From Deltaproteobacteria bacterium (lineage in GTDB: Bacteria; Myxococcota; SpSt-1050; JACRCP01), in NCBI GenBank assembly GCA_016218965.1, contig JACRCP010000398.1, forward strand, positions 1 through 43,715: DNA of 43,715 bases, given 5' to 3'. A program made the position numbers and the translations under genes. The notes beneath the pieces are model-generated. The model searched no databases. It was not told the DNA's origin and worked only from the letters and a program-made list of their open reading frames with translations. Positions 34,895-42,053 of the stretch are shown here, piece after piece. Each line of letters opens with the position of its first letter. Positions within the stretch are counted from its first letter, which is position 1.

Positions 34895-35720
34895 GCGTGC
34901 CCCAGCGTCACACTCCGTGCGGGCGTTGCCACACGTCGGGGCCGGCCTCTCCCCACAAGACAAGCGATATCAATCCCTTCCTCCCCGGCACGGCGGTTGC
35001 TTCCTTCCGGAGGCGAAGGAGGCCGCGGCATTGCCAGTTACGTCTCAATCGAATCCCCTCGCGGCGGCGGCGTTCGTAACAGTCTTCGCGCTCTCACTCG
35101 CGACCCCCGCGGAGGCTCAGCCGATCATCCCGCGACCCGCGGAACCTCCGGAGGAAGTTTCGACCGTTGCACCGGCCATCGAACCGCCGCTCCAAGTTCC
35201 GGCACCGCCACCACCAAACCTCTCCAGCGAGCCTTTGCGTCTGCGAGAAGAAACGCGAACATGGTACGGGGGCCAGAACTTGGCGGTGATGGCCGGTTCG
35301 TTGCTGGTTGCGGGATTGGGCGGTGTAATCCTCGGGGCCCCGGCTTTTTTCGCCGGCATGGCGGGCTTCTACCTTGGACCTCCCATCGTCCACGCGTCGC
35401 ACGGAAATGCGGGCAGGGCTTTCGCAAGTCTGGGCGTCGGGGTCGGCGGGACCGTGGTTTCCATTCTGGCGACGGGGCTCATCCTCGGCGCCGTCTCGGA
35501 GCCTTGCAGAAGCGAATGTGGCATGGAGGCCCTGGCCGCGGTGTTCCTGGGCGGCATCGCCGGTGGCCTGATCTACGCCGTCGTCGACATCGGCTTCCTC
35601 GCGTACGACGTGCGAGAGCACGACGCGAAACGTCCTACAGACACTTCATCGTTCCGCCTCGTCCCCAAGGTCTGGTTCGCGCAGAATCAGACGACGATCG
35701 GCATGTCGGGGGAGTTTTGA
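34895..35720 (+). repeat. Duplicated unit A, copy 2
   Basis: Second copy of the leader-plus-gene unit at 33284. It begins 7 bp after the vapC stop. Coding parts are more conserved at protein than DNA level, so the duplication is not recent. Confidence 0.8.
35031..35720 (+). CDS. Envelope protein, duplicated family A (copy 2)
   Basis: A 229-residue paralog of the 33419 protein. Start choice: GCGAAGGAGG (35013-35022) followed eight bases later by TTG at 35031, exactly the layout of the first copy, and this gives the signal peptide LAAAAFVTVFALSLATPAEA. An ATG at 34884 is also in frame, but it would translate the duplicated leader DNA. Shared motifs: EPLRLREETRTWYGGQN, GFYLGPPIVHASHGNAG, ASLGVGVGGT, SSFRLVPKVWFAQNQTT, GMSGEF. 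The middle loop differs (EPCRSECGME here). Function unknown. Confidence 0.75.
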   Translation: MPVTSQSNPLAAAAFVTVFALSLATPAEAQPIIPRPAEPPEEVSTVAPAIEPPLQVPAPPPPNLSSEPLRLREETRTWYGGQNLAVMAGSLLVAGLGGVILGAPAFFAGMAGFYLGPPIVHASHGNAGRAFASLGVGVGGTVVSILATGLILGAVSEPCRSECGMEALAAVFLGGIAGGLIYAVVDIGFLAYDVREHDAKRPTDTSSFRLVPKVWFAQNQTTIGMSGEF

Positions 35721-35854
35721 TGAATTGGACGTGCAACAGGGCTCCTTCGACAACGCACAGCGCGGCACCTTGGCCGCAACCAAAAAGACCGCCAGTACTA
35801 CAGAAAATCTTCGCACGCCGCGAAGATGTTCGGGATTAGTAGTACAGGCTCGAC

Positions 35855-36604
35855 CTGCGGAGGAACTGGTTCAGGTACCTCGCCGCCATCGCACGGGCGT
35901 GTCTGGTTTTTCTGCTCATCGGAGCCGGCCCGGCGTCGGAAGGGACACGGCTGTCGACCGGCGGAGGCGTTCGAGCCAGGGAATACACCTTTGCCACTTG
36001 CAACAGCGGTCCGTCTCACCATCGTGACCGGGATATCCTGCTCGCAGCCGCGGTCAAATACCGCAAACCGGGAGGTGGCTTTGTCGCCGCCGCCGAAGCC
36101 GATGGCGCATACACGGTCGCCGCTCTGGAGAAATCCCCGGGCGAGACCGCGTACGGCCACCTCGCCGCCCGGCTGGGTTACCACGGCGACCACGCCGGGA
36201 TCGAGTTTGGCGGCACAGGGGGATCAAACGGCATCCTGCCCGGGTTGGAAACGTGGGTTGGCCAGCAAAAGTTCCATCTCTGGGCAACGGCTCTGTCGGG
36301 TTCGGCTTTCCAAAGTTATTCCTTCGCCAAATTCGGGATCGGCCGCTCAACGGAGGACGTTAGGTGGAGCTTGGGCGCCTCGTATTTCCCTCTCCCGGGC
36401 CGCATTGACGCAGACGAACCTGCCCGTTCGTGGCTGGCAATCGGCGATATCGAATTCCGCCCGGTCACCATACTCTGGCTCGGTGCGGCGTTCGAAGTCG
36501 GTGACCAGGAAACTTGGACGGCAATGTTCAAGTTCTCCTGGCAGATCGGCGGCACCCCCGAGCAAGCGCAAGCCCCGCCGCCTGAATCCGATCCTCCGCG
36601 TTGA
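35855..36604 (+). CDS. Probable secreted protein lacking a standard start codon
   Basis: A protein-like frame is open from 35843 to 36604. It encodes a signal-like segment (LAAIARACLVFLLIGAGPAS) and then an about 215-residue, Gly/aromatic-rich domain (FATCNSGPSHHRDRDILLAA, ETAYGHLAARLGYHGDHAGI, FQSYSFAKFGIGRS) resembling an outer-membrane beta structure, with a Pro-rich end. There is no ATG, GTG or TTG between the upstream stops (35837-35842) and the signal segment; a CTG at 35855 would give a plausible start. A TTG at 36245 would lose half the protein. It may use CTG, have lost its start (pseudogene), or contain a sequence error. Confidence 0.5.
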   Translation: MRRNWFRYLAAIARACLVFLLIGAGPASEGTRLSTGGGVRAREYTFATCNSGPSHHRDRDILLAAAVKYRKPGGGFVAAAEADGAYTVAALEKSPGETAYGHLAARLGYHGDHAGIEFGGTGGSNGILPGLETWVGQQKFHLWATALSGSAFQSYSFAKFGIGRSTEDVRWSLGASYFPLPGRIDADEPARSWLAIGDIEFRPVTILWLGAAFEVGDQETWTAMFKFSWQIGGTPEQAQAPPPESDPPR

Positions 36605-36964
36605 AGGGATAACTCTGACAAGCGGCCTGAAAAGGAACCCCAAGGTCCAGTCATGCTTGCTCGCACACCGCGTCCACCTCACCCCGGCCCTCTCAGACGC
36701 GGAGAGCGTGACGAATGGATTCGGTCGTCACGAGGGCGCGGTAAGACAACGATCAACTTCGGGCGTCACGGGCAACCCCAGGTTGTCCGTGTGCGACGCC
36801 GGCCGACTTGGAGTGCGGTGGCTCGACACCGCCTTGCCTTGCGGGCGGCTTGACGCCCGCTGCCCGTTGCGTGAGCTCGCCCCGCGGTGTTGGCTCGCCC
36901 CGCGGTTTCAATCCCGCCCCACCTGTGGTAGCATCCAACCGTACGGCAAACCGGAGGCGTGACG
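36605..36964. other. Intergenic region with hairpin repeats
   Basis: No gene seen. It holds CACCTCACCCCGGCCCTCTC (about 36669), the hairpin cluster at 36767-36860, and the leader of the 36965 gene, whose CCTGTGGTAGCATCCA block is also found, slightly changed, before its paralog at 38322. Confidence 0.6.
36767..36860. repeat. Composite hairpin element, copy 2
   Basis: CACGGGCAACC/GGTTGTCCGTG (36767-36791) is followed by TGCGACGCCGGCCGACTTGG, then GCGGTG/CACCGC (36815-36832) and GCGGGCG/CGCCCGC (36841-36860). The order (CACGGACAA hairpin, TGCGACG, CCGG, TTGGAGTGCGGT, second hairpin) is the same as in the copy at 43393. Confidence 0.85.
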
Positions 36965-38170
36965 ATGAAAGCCGGGACCCTCGTCGCTCTCCTGTGCGCG
37001 CTCGCGACCGCCCTCCTCTCCGGCTGTTACGCCTCGGTCGGGCCGACAGTCGGGTACCGCGTGGGCGAAGGATTCACGTTCGGTGGCGAGTTCAGCGGCG
37101 CAGCTTTGGTATATGCGCACGCGAGCGCGGGGTTTTTCGTGGCCGATGCAAAAAGCGACACGTCGGGCAACTCGAAAGAAGCGACCGTCTACAGTTCCAT
37201 CGGCCCCGGCTTCTTCTCACCGCCGAATCGCGATGGCGTGGGGGGATCTGTCGCGGCGGGAATCGGTCTCGCACACCAAAGGGCAGGCGATTTCGTGCTG
37301 GGACGGCTTTGGGGCGGACCGGGCTTCGATGTCGGGAGCGCCGAGGGCGTCTCTTCAGTTCCCGAAACGCACTTCGTGGTCAACGGTCTCTTGAGCGCAG
37401 CTTTCTGGAATGATGAGTTATGGCTCAGCTTCTCCCCCCAGTTCGGCGTCGCCTATCTGCATGGATCGTGTTGTTCACTGTACCTACGAGGCCGCGCTCA
37501 CGCCGTCGAGGAGGGGCTTGAGCGGCGGCAGGTCTTGCGTGGCGGACTGCCAGACGATCTCGAGATCAACGCCGAAGTACTCGTGGATGAGCTTGTCCCT
37601 CATCCCGGCCATCTTCTTCCACGGGACTTCTGGAGAACGGTTTCGCACTTCTTCGGGGATTTTCTTGGACGCCTCGCCGATGACCTCGATGCACCGTATG
37701 ACAGCATTGATCGTCCGACGGTCCCGCTCGAACTGGTCGAAAGTCATCCCGCGCGTGAACTCGACGACCTCGTCTATGGCCGTGATGATGTCCTGTACGT
37801 AGTCGGTGTGGTCGCGCGGGCTCATATCGTCACCAACTCGCGCAGGATGTTGCGCCCGATGCCGGGCTTGAGGGCCTTGCGGGTGACCAGATCGACCTTT
37901 CGGCCGAGAACCCCTTCGAGGTGCTCCTCGAGGTCCAGAAAGGCGAAGAATCCCACCGGTTCGGAGAACGACACGAGCACGTCCACGTCACTTCCGTCGT
38001 CCTGCTCCCCCCGGGCAAAAGAGCCGAACACCCCGATCTCTTTCACCTTGAACCGCCCGGCAAGAACCGGTTTCTCGGCGTCGATCGTCTTTTTGATCTC
38101 CTCGATATCCATGCGCTCCCTCCCGCTACAAACACAGTGTACCAACGCCGCAGAGGCACGGCAAGTTTAG
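36965..38170 (+). CDS. Lipoprotein family B copy 1, with 3' end running through TA genes
   Basis: The first about 172 residues form a lipoprotein (ALLSGC, Cys at about residue 21) clearly related to the 38322 protein: [26 protein letters not shown], and [11 protein letters not shown] line up with GCYASIGPTIGYRTGDGFTY, TIGPGV and VWFNFSPQAGV. The paralog stops about ten residues after FSPQ; here the frame continues for 230 more residues antisense to hepT and mntA, with composition typical of an antisense frame. The natural end was probably lost when the TA module arrived. GGAGG (36953-36957) supports the ATG at 36965. The likely original coding part is 36965 to about 37480. Confidence 0.6.
   Translation: MKAGTLVALLCALATALLSGCYASVGPTVGYRVGEGFTFGGEFSGAALVYAHASAGFFVADAKSDTSGNSKEATVYSSIGPGFFSPPNRDGVGGSVAAGIGLAHQRAGDFVLGRLWGGPGFDVGSAEGVSSVPETHFVVNGLLSAAFWNDELWLSFSPQFGVAYLHGSCCSLYLRGRAHAVEEGLERRQVLRGGLPDDLEINAEVLVDELVPHPGHLLPRDFWRTVSHFFGDFLGRLADDLDAPYDSIDRPTVPLELVESHPARELDDLVYGRDDVLYVVGVVARAHIVTNSRRMLRPMPGLRALRVTRSTFRPRTPSRCSSRSRKAKNPTGSENDTSTSTSLPSSCSPRAKEPNTPISFTLNRPARTGFSASIVFLISSISMRSLPLQTQCTNAAEARQV
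37484..37825 (-). CDS. hepT: HepT-type HEPN toxin ribonuclease
   Basis: A 113-residue HEPN-domain protein (DUF86 type). The active-site motif RxxxxHxY is present as R76, H81, Y83 in [11 protein letters not shown]. HepT cleaves RNA (tRNA in studied cases); its partner MntA silences it by adding AMP groups to the motif tyrosine, which is conserved here. The ATG at 37825 overlaps the mntA stop (ATGA). Its stop lies inside the 3' read-through of the convergent lipoprotein gene. All key residues are present, so the toxin is probably active. Confidence 0.92.
   Translation of the reverse strand: MSPRDHTDYVQDIITAIDEVVEFTRGMTFDQFERDRRTINAVIRCIEVIGEASKKIPEEVRNRSPEVPWKKMAGMRDKLIHEYFGVDLEIVWQSATQDLPPLKPLLDGVSAAS
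37822..38112 (-). CDS. mntA: MntA-type nucleotidyltransferase antitoxin
   Basis: A 96-residue minimal nucleotidyltransferase. The signature GSX10DXD is exact: G30-S31, then ten residues, then D42 and D44 ([20 protein letters not shown]). It should inactivate HepT by AMPylation of Tyr83. The start is the ATG at 38112, preceded by GGGAGGG. It is the first gene of the pair. Confidence 0.92.
   Translation of the reverse strand: MDIEEIKKTIDAEKPVLAGRFKVKEIGVFGSFARGEQDDGSDVDVLVSFSEPVGFFAFLDLEEHLEGVLGRKVDLVTRKALKPGIGRNILRELVTI
38136..38164 (-). promoter_or_regulatory. Candidate mntA-hepT promoter
   Basis: On the minus strand TTGCCG (38159-38164), a 17-bp spacer and TACACT (38136-38141), 24 bp before the mntA ATG. 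Confidence 0.4.
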
Positions 38171-38260
38171 AGGCATCCCCGCCGTATCCCCAAGGAATTT
38201 CGGAACCCAGCCCGGGGTTGGCGCCCCGCGCCGGCGCGCCGCCCAAAACCCTTTTGTCCC

Positions 38261-38291
38261 TTCACACCCCCTGTGGTATCATCCAGTCGTA
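38261..38291 (+). promoter_or_regulatory. Candidate promoter of lipoprotein B copy 2
   Basis: TTGTCC and TATCAT with a spacer of about 17 bp lie in the block CCTGTGGTATCATCCA, 35-60 bp before the start codon. The same block with minor changes (CCTGTGGTAGCATCCA) is in the leader of copy 1, so the promoter was duplicated with the gene. Confidence 0.4.
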
Positions 38292-38321
38292 CGCCAAAAG
38301 AAAGGGGAAGGCTGCGCTACG

Positions 38322-38861
38322 ATGTTTCGCTACCTTCATATGACCCTCCTCCCCGCCGCCCTCCTCTCCGGCTGCTACGCCTCCATCGGTCCGACCATCG
38401 GCTACCGCACAGGCGACGGGTTCACGTACGGCGCGGAGGTCGACGGCGCGGCGTTCGTGTTCGCACACGGCAACACCGGTTTCTTCATGCGGGAGGCGCG
38501 GGAAAAAGAAAAAGACCGCTCGTCCGTCACGACATGGTACGGGACCATCGGACCCGGGGTCATCGCCCCGACTTTCGAAGGACAAACGCTGTGGATCGGC
38601 AACGTCGGAGTCGGCATGACGTACGACCGCGAAACCGCCATATCGTTTTTGGGGAGTTTGCACGGTGGGCTGAGCGTGATGACAACAAGGCTCGGGGGAT
38701 ATGGGAAAGAAATGGGTTCAGTCTGGGACCCGGGGGTCCATACGAAGGGCGTGGTGTTCAACGTGCTCCTCGGCATGAGCTTCTCGAGCGAAGGGGTCTG
38801 GTTCAACTTTTCTCCGCAGGCAGGTGTCCTGTTGATGCCGAATCTCTTCCACGACGACTGA
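38322..38861 (+). CDS. Lipoprotein family B, copy 2
   Basis: A 179-residue lipoprotein. The hydrophobic start ends LLSGC (Cys about residue 18). The mature part is Gly- and aromatic-rich (GPTIGYRTGDGFTYGAEVDG, YGTIGPGVIAPTF, NVGVGMTYDRETAISFLGSL), suggesting a beta-barrel-like or beta-sandwich protein, perhaps related to small outer-membrane proteins. This complete copy shows where family B proteins normally end. AGGGGAAGG is upstream of the ATG at 38322; the ATG at 38340 is an alternative. Function unknown. Confidence 0.75.
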   Translation: MFRYLHMTLLPAALLSGCYASIGPTIGYRTGDGFTYGAEVDGAAFVFAHGNTGFFMREAREKEKDRSSVTTWYGTIGPGVIAPTFEGQTLWIGNVGVGMTYDRETAISFLGSLHGGLSVMTTRLGGYGKEMGSVWDPGVHTKGVVFNVLLGMSFSSEGVWFNFSPQAGVLLMPNLFHDD

Positions 38862-38918
38862 ACCCGTTAGGAACCCGAACTCCGGGTCGACGGCGGGCTG
38901 CCGCACTCCAAAACCGCG

Positions 38919-39890
38919 TCACAACCACCTCCTCTTCCTGAAAAACACGACAAGGCCGACGGCGAGGGCGGCCATGAGGCCCAGGATTCCGAAATAGCCG
39001 TAGTGCCAGCCCAGCTCGGGCATGTTCTTGAAGTTCATGCCGTAGATGCTCGAAATCAGCGTGAGCGGCATGATGATGACCGTGACGACAGTGAGCACGC
39101 GCATCACGTCGTTTAGGCGGTACGAGACGACCGAGAGATAAAGGTCGAGCAGGCCGCTCGAAAGGTCGCGCTCGGCGTCGTTGATGTCTATGATGCGGAC
39201 GATGTGGTCGTACACGTCGCGGAAGTACGGCCGGGATTTTTCGGAGACTATGGGAAAGTCCCCCCGGATGATCTTGTTGATGACCTCGCGCTGGGGCCCC
39301 ACGACGCGCCTGATGTTCGAGATGCTGCGCTTGAGCGAGAGAATCTTGTCTAGGACCTTCGGGTCCGGACGCTTGATTGCCGTCCCTTCCACCTCGTCGA
39401 GCTCGGCGTCAATCGCGTCTATGACCGGCAGGTAGTGGTCGATTAGCGAGCCCAGAAGCTCGGCCACGAACATGTCCGGCGCCAGCTTGAGCCTGCGTTC
39501 GTCTTTTGCGCAGAGCGCGATGACGTCGTCTATCGTTGAGATCGGCTCGCGGTGGTGCGTGACGACGAAGTTTTTGCCCAGGAATATGTCGAGCTCCTCG
39601 GTGCGCACCACGCGGTTCTTGTGCTCGAGCCGGACGCCGTGGACGACCAGATAGACGTACCCGTCGTAGCCGTCGACCTTGGGGTGGTGGACGTCCTGCA
39701 CGGCGTCCTCGACGGCCAGCGGGTGGAAGTTGAACGTCTCGACCAGCGCCTTGCGCCACTCGTCCTCCGAAGGCGCGGCGAGGTCCACCCAGAGCAGGCC
39801 CCCGGCGTCGGCAAGCGCCGCGGGGACGCCGTGCAGCCCGATGCCGCTTTGCACGTTCCCCTTCCCGTCCCGGTACCAGATGGTCAGCAT
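38919..39890 (-). CDS. corA: CorA-type magnesium/cobalt transporter
   Basis: A 323-residue CorA protein of normal length. It has a large cytoplasmic domain (about 1-255), the stalk helix (SGLLDLYLSVVSYRLNDVMR), and two C-terminal membrane segments. The signature YGMNFKNMPEL after the first membrane segment is the CorA selectivity loop, and the C-terminus FFRKRRWL fits the family. It forms a pentameric channel for divalent cation uptake across the inner membrane. A promoter is recognisable upstream. No link with its neighbours is evident. Confidence 0.95.
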   Translation of the reverse strand: MLTIWYRDGKGNVQSGIGLHGVPAALADAGGLLWVDLAAPSEDEWRKALVETFNFHPLAVEDAVQDVHHPKVDGYDGYVYLVVHGVRLEHKNRVVRTEELDIFLGKNFVVTHHREPISTIDDVIALCAKDERRLKLAPDMFVAELLGSLIDHYLPVIDAIDAELDEVEGTAIKRPDPKVLDKILSLKRSISNIRRVVGPQREVINKIIRGDFPIVSEKSRPYFRDVYDHIVRIIDINDAERDLSSGLLDLYLSVVSYRLNDVMRVLTVVTVIIMPLTLISSIYGMNFKNMPELGWHYGYFGILGLMAALAVGLVVFFRKRRWL

Positions 39891-39917
39891 GAGGCACCCC
39901 TTGGTTTGACGGCGCCG

Positions 39918-39946
39918 ATGTTACGGGACCGAACGGACGATGTAAA
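39918..39946 (-). promoter_or_regulatory. Candidate corA promoter
   Basis: On the minus strand TTTACA (39941-39946), a 17-bp spacer and TAACAT (39918-39923), 27 bp before the ATG. Confidence 0.5.
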
Positions 39947-39964
39947 GCGCGGTCCACATTGCTG

Positions 39965-39992
39965 TTGCAATTTCGCCGGGTTCTCATATCAT
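39965..39992 (+). promoter_or_regulatory. Candidate promoter of the purF-like/tldDE genes
   Basis: TTGCAA (39965-39970, five of six), a 16-bp spacer and TATCAT (39987-39992, five of six), 50 bp before the PurF-like start. Confidence 0.5.
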
Positions 39993-40042
39993 CCCGCGGG
40001 CGTGCCGGGAGACTCAACGCGGGCGGGGAAGGACTGCACCAG

Positions 40043-40501
40043 ATGAGCGGCATCTGCGGCGTCGTTTCAAAGGAGAACTGTTCGGAGACCCTGCTTTTCG
40101 CCACCGATTACCACTCGAACCTCGGCAGCCAGTTCGCGGGGATGGCGGTCGCCGGCGGGACGTTCAAGAAAAAGATCCACGACATCTCGCAGGGGCAGTT
40201 CAAGTCGAAGTTCAGCGACGACTACGCCCGGATGACGGGAAACAAGGGGATCGGCGTCATCAGCGACAATGACGCCCAGCCGCTCATCATCCACTCGCGC
40301 TTCGGGACGTATGCCATGGCCATGGCCGGCTGGATCTGCAAGGAGCTCACGGCCACCAGCCTCCAATACCTCAGGCTCGACGACATGGTCTCGGCGATCG
40401 GCCTGGCGCGCGAGAACCTCTGCACATACTGTTGGACGGGCAAATCGCTCGAGGTCCAAAACGGGGCGATCGAGCACGCAAAGAAACTCGATCTGCTCTA
40501 G
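40043..40501 (+). CDS. Compact PurF-like protein missing the central region
   Basis: A 152-residue protein. Residues 1-94 (MSGICGVVSKENC, LLFATDYHSNLGSQFAGMAV, GNKGIGVISDNDAQPLII, SRFGTYAMAMAG) match the start of the long amidophosphoribosyltransferase type that usually begins MGGFFG. Residues about 95-138 (TSLQYLRLDDMVSAIGLARE, LCTYCWTGK) match that family's extreme C-terminus. The several hundred residues between, including the rest of the glutaminase and all of the phosphoribosyltransferase (PRPP) site, are absent, without frameshift. The usual N-terminal Cys nucleophile position is not obvious; a Cys is at residue 5. It cannot be a working PurF alone. It could be a regulatory relic or an internal deletion. 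The start is the ATG at 40043 after AAGGA; tldD follows after 9 bp. Confidence 0.7.
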   Translation: MSGICGVVSKENCSETLLFATDYHSNLGSQFAGMAVAGGTFKKKIHDISQGQFKSKFSDDYARMTGNKGIGVISDNDAQPLIIHSRFGTYAMAMAGWICKELTATSLQYLRLDDMVSAIGLARENLCTYCWTGKSLEVQNGAIEHAKKLDLL

Positions 40502-40510
40502 GAAACGCGC

Positions 40511-42052
40511 TTGGGACGCCACATCGACAGACGGATGTTCCTTGGGAGGGCGGCGGCGGGGGCCGCGGCGCTTTCGGTCCCGGCGCTTTTCGGCGGCTGC
40601 AAGAGGGTGCCCATGAACGAGGTTTTCGCCGGCACAAAGACCGGCCACTTCGAGGCGTTCGGCATCGATCACGACTCCATCCGGCGCGTGCTCCTGCAGG
40701 TTTCGAAAAAAGGCTGCGACTTCGGCGACGTTTTCTTCCAGCACCGCATCGTGAGGGGCCTGGGGCTCGAAGACGGCAAGGTCGATCGGGCCGTGGCATC
40801 GGTTGACCTCGGGTGCGGGATCCGCGCCGTGAAGGGCGACCAGACCGGCTACGCCTACTCCGAGGACCTTGACATCATCGCCCTGCTCCGGGCCGCCGAC
40901 ACGGCCTCGGCCATCGCGGCCGAAGGGGGGCCAAGGCCCGTCCCGGAGGTGTTTTCCCCGACGTCCCTCACGCCGTACTACCGGACCGAGCGCCCGTGGG
41001 AGGAGGCGGGCGTCACGGTCAAGAAGCCGCTGCTTGACGCGATGAACGCCGCGGCGGCCGGGTTTGACCCGCGCATCAAGAAGGTCCGCATCTACTTCGA
41101 GGACGAGGTCAACCGCATACTCGTCGCCGACACCGACGGCCGTGTCACCGAGGACGTCCAGCCGATGGGCACGGTGTACATCTCGTGCCTCGCCGAACAC
41201 AACGGCCGCCGCGAGGAGAACTACGCCCACAAGTCGGCGCGCGCCGGGCTCGAGGCGTTCGACGCCGAGACGCTCCGCGCCCTGGCCCTCGACGCGGCCC
41301 GAAAGACCGTTCTGCTCTTCGACGCGGCGCGGCCGCCGCCCGGCGAAATGCCGGTGGTGCTCGCCGCCGGGAGCTCGGGCATCCTTTTGCACGAGGCGAT
41401 CGGCCACGGCATGGAGGCGGACTTCAACCGGAAGAACATCTCGATCTACTCTGGCCGCATCGGAGAACGGATCGCCCCCGCGTTTGTTTCGATAGTTGAT
41501 GACGCCACGGTCGCAGGCGCCCGCGGCGCAGTAAACGTAGACGACGAGGGGAACCCGGGGCAGCGCACCGTGCTCGTCGAAGGCGGGGTCCTCCGCTCGT
41601 ACATGCACGACCGCATCAGCGCGGCGCACTACAAGCTCGCCCCGACGGGCAACGGGCGGAGGCAGTCGTTTCGGCACAGGCCCATCCCCCGTATGCGCTG
41701 CACGTACATGCTCCCCGGCCCCGACAGCACCGAGTCGATCATCGCGTCGGTAAAAAAGGGCATCTACGCCGTCACGTTCACGAACGGCCAGGTGCAGATC
41801 GGCGCGGGGGACTTCACTTTCTACATCAAGACCGGATTTCTCATCGAAAACGGCAAGCTCACGCGGCCAATCAAGGACGCGAACATCATCGGGAACGGAC
41901 CGAAGGTCCTCGAGCAGGTCACCGCCGTCGCGGCCGACATGGCGCTCGACATCGGACGGTGGACGTGCGGCAAGGACGGCCAGTCGGTCCCCGTCTCGCT
42001 GGGCCTTCCGACCATCAAGGTGGCTTCGATCAATGTTGGTGGAGTGAAATGA
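40511..42052 (+). CDS. tldD: TldD-type metalloprotease with Tat/lipoprotein signal
   Basis: A 513-residue TldD. The zinc motif HEAIGHGMEAD (HExxxH, near residue 293) and the C-terminal TNGQVQIGAGDFTFYIKTGF region are characteristic. With TldE it forms a barrel protease that degrades unfolded peptides and matures some modified peptides. The N-terminus is unusual: DRRMFLGRAAAGAAALSVPA is a twin-arginine signal and FGGC a lipobox (Cys about residue 30), so it may be exported as a lipoprotein. The start is TTG at 40511, after AGGAA; starting at the ATG at 40535 would lose the RR. A later ATG at 40613 after AGAGGG would give a cytoplasmic form. Confidence 0.9.
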   Translation: MGRHIDRRMFLGRAAAGAAALSVPALFGGCKRVPMNEVFAGTKTGHFEAFGIDHDSIRRVLLQVSKKGCDFGDVFFQHRIVRGLGLEDGKVDRAVASVDLGCGIRAVKGDQTGYAYSEDLDIIALLRAADTASAIAAEGGPRPVPEVFSPTSLTPYYRTERPWEEAGVTVKKPLLDAMNAAAAGFDPRIKKVRIYFEDEVNRILVADTDGRVTEDVQPMGTVYISCLAEHNGRREENYAHKSARAGLEAFDAETLRALALDAARKTVLLFDAARPPPGEMPVVLAAGSSGILLHEAIGHGMEADFNRKNISIYSGRIGERIAPAFVSIVDDATVAGARGAVNVDDEGNPGQRTVLVEGGVLRSYMHDRISAAHYKLAPTGNGRRQSFRHRPIPRMRCTYMLPGPDSTESIIASVKKGIYAVTFTNGQVQIGAGDFTFYIKTGFLIENGKLTRPIKDANIIGNGPKVLEQVTAVAADMALDIGRWTCGKDGQSVPVSLGLPTIKVASINVGGVK

Positions 42053-42053
42053 C

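Noticed and set aside
36959..36964. GTG at 36959 as start of lipoprotein B copy 1
   Set aside because: It is one base from the GGAGG ribosome site; the ATG at 36965 has correct spacing.
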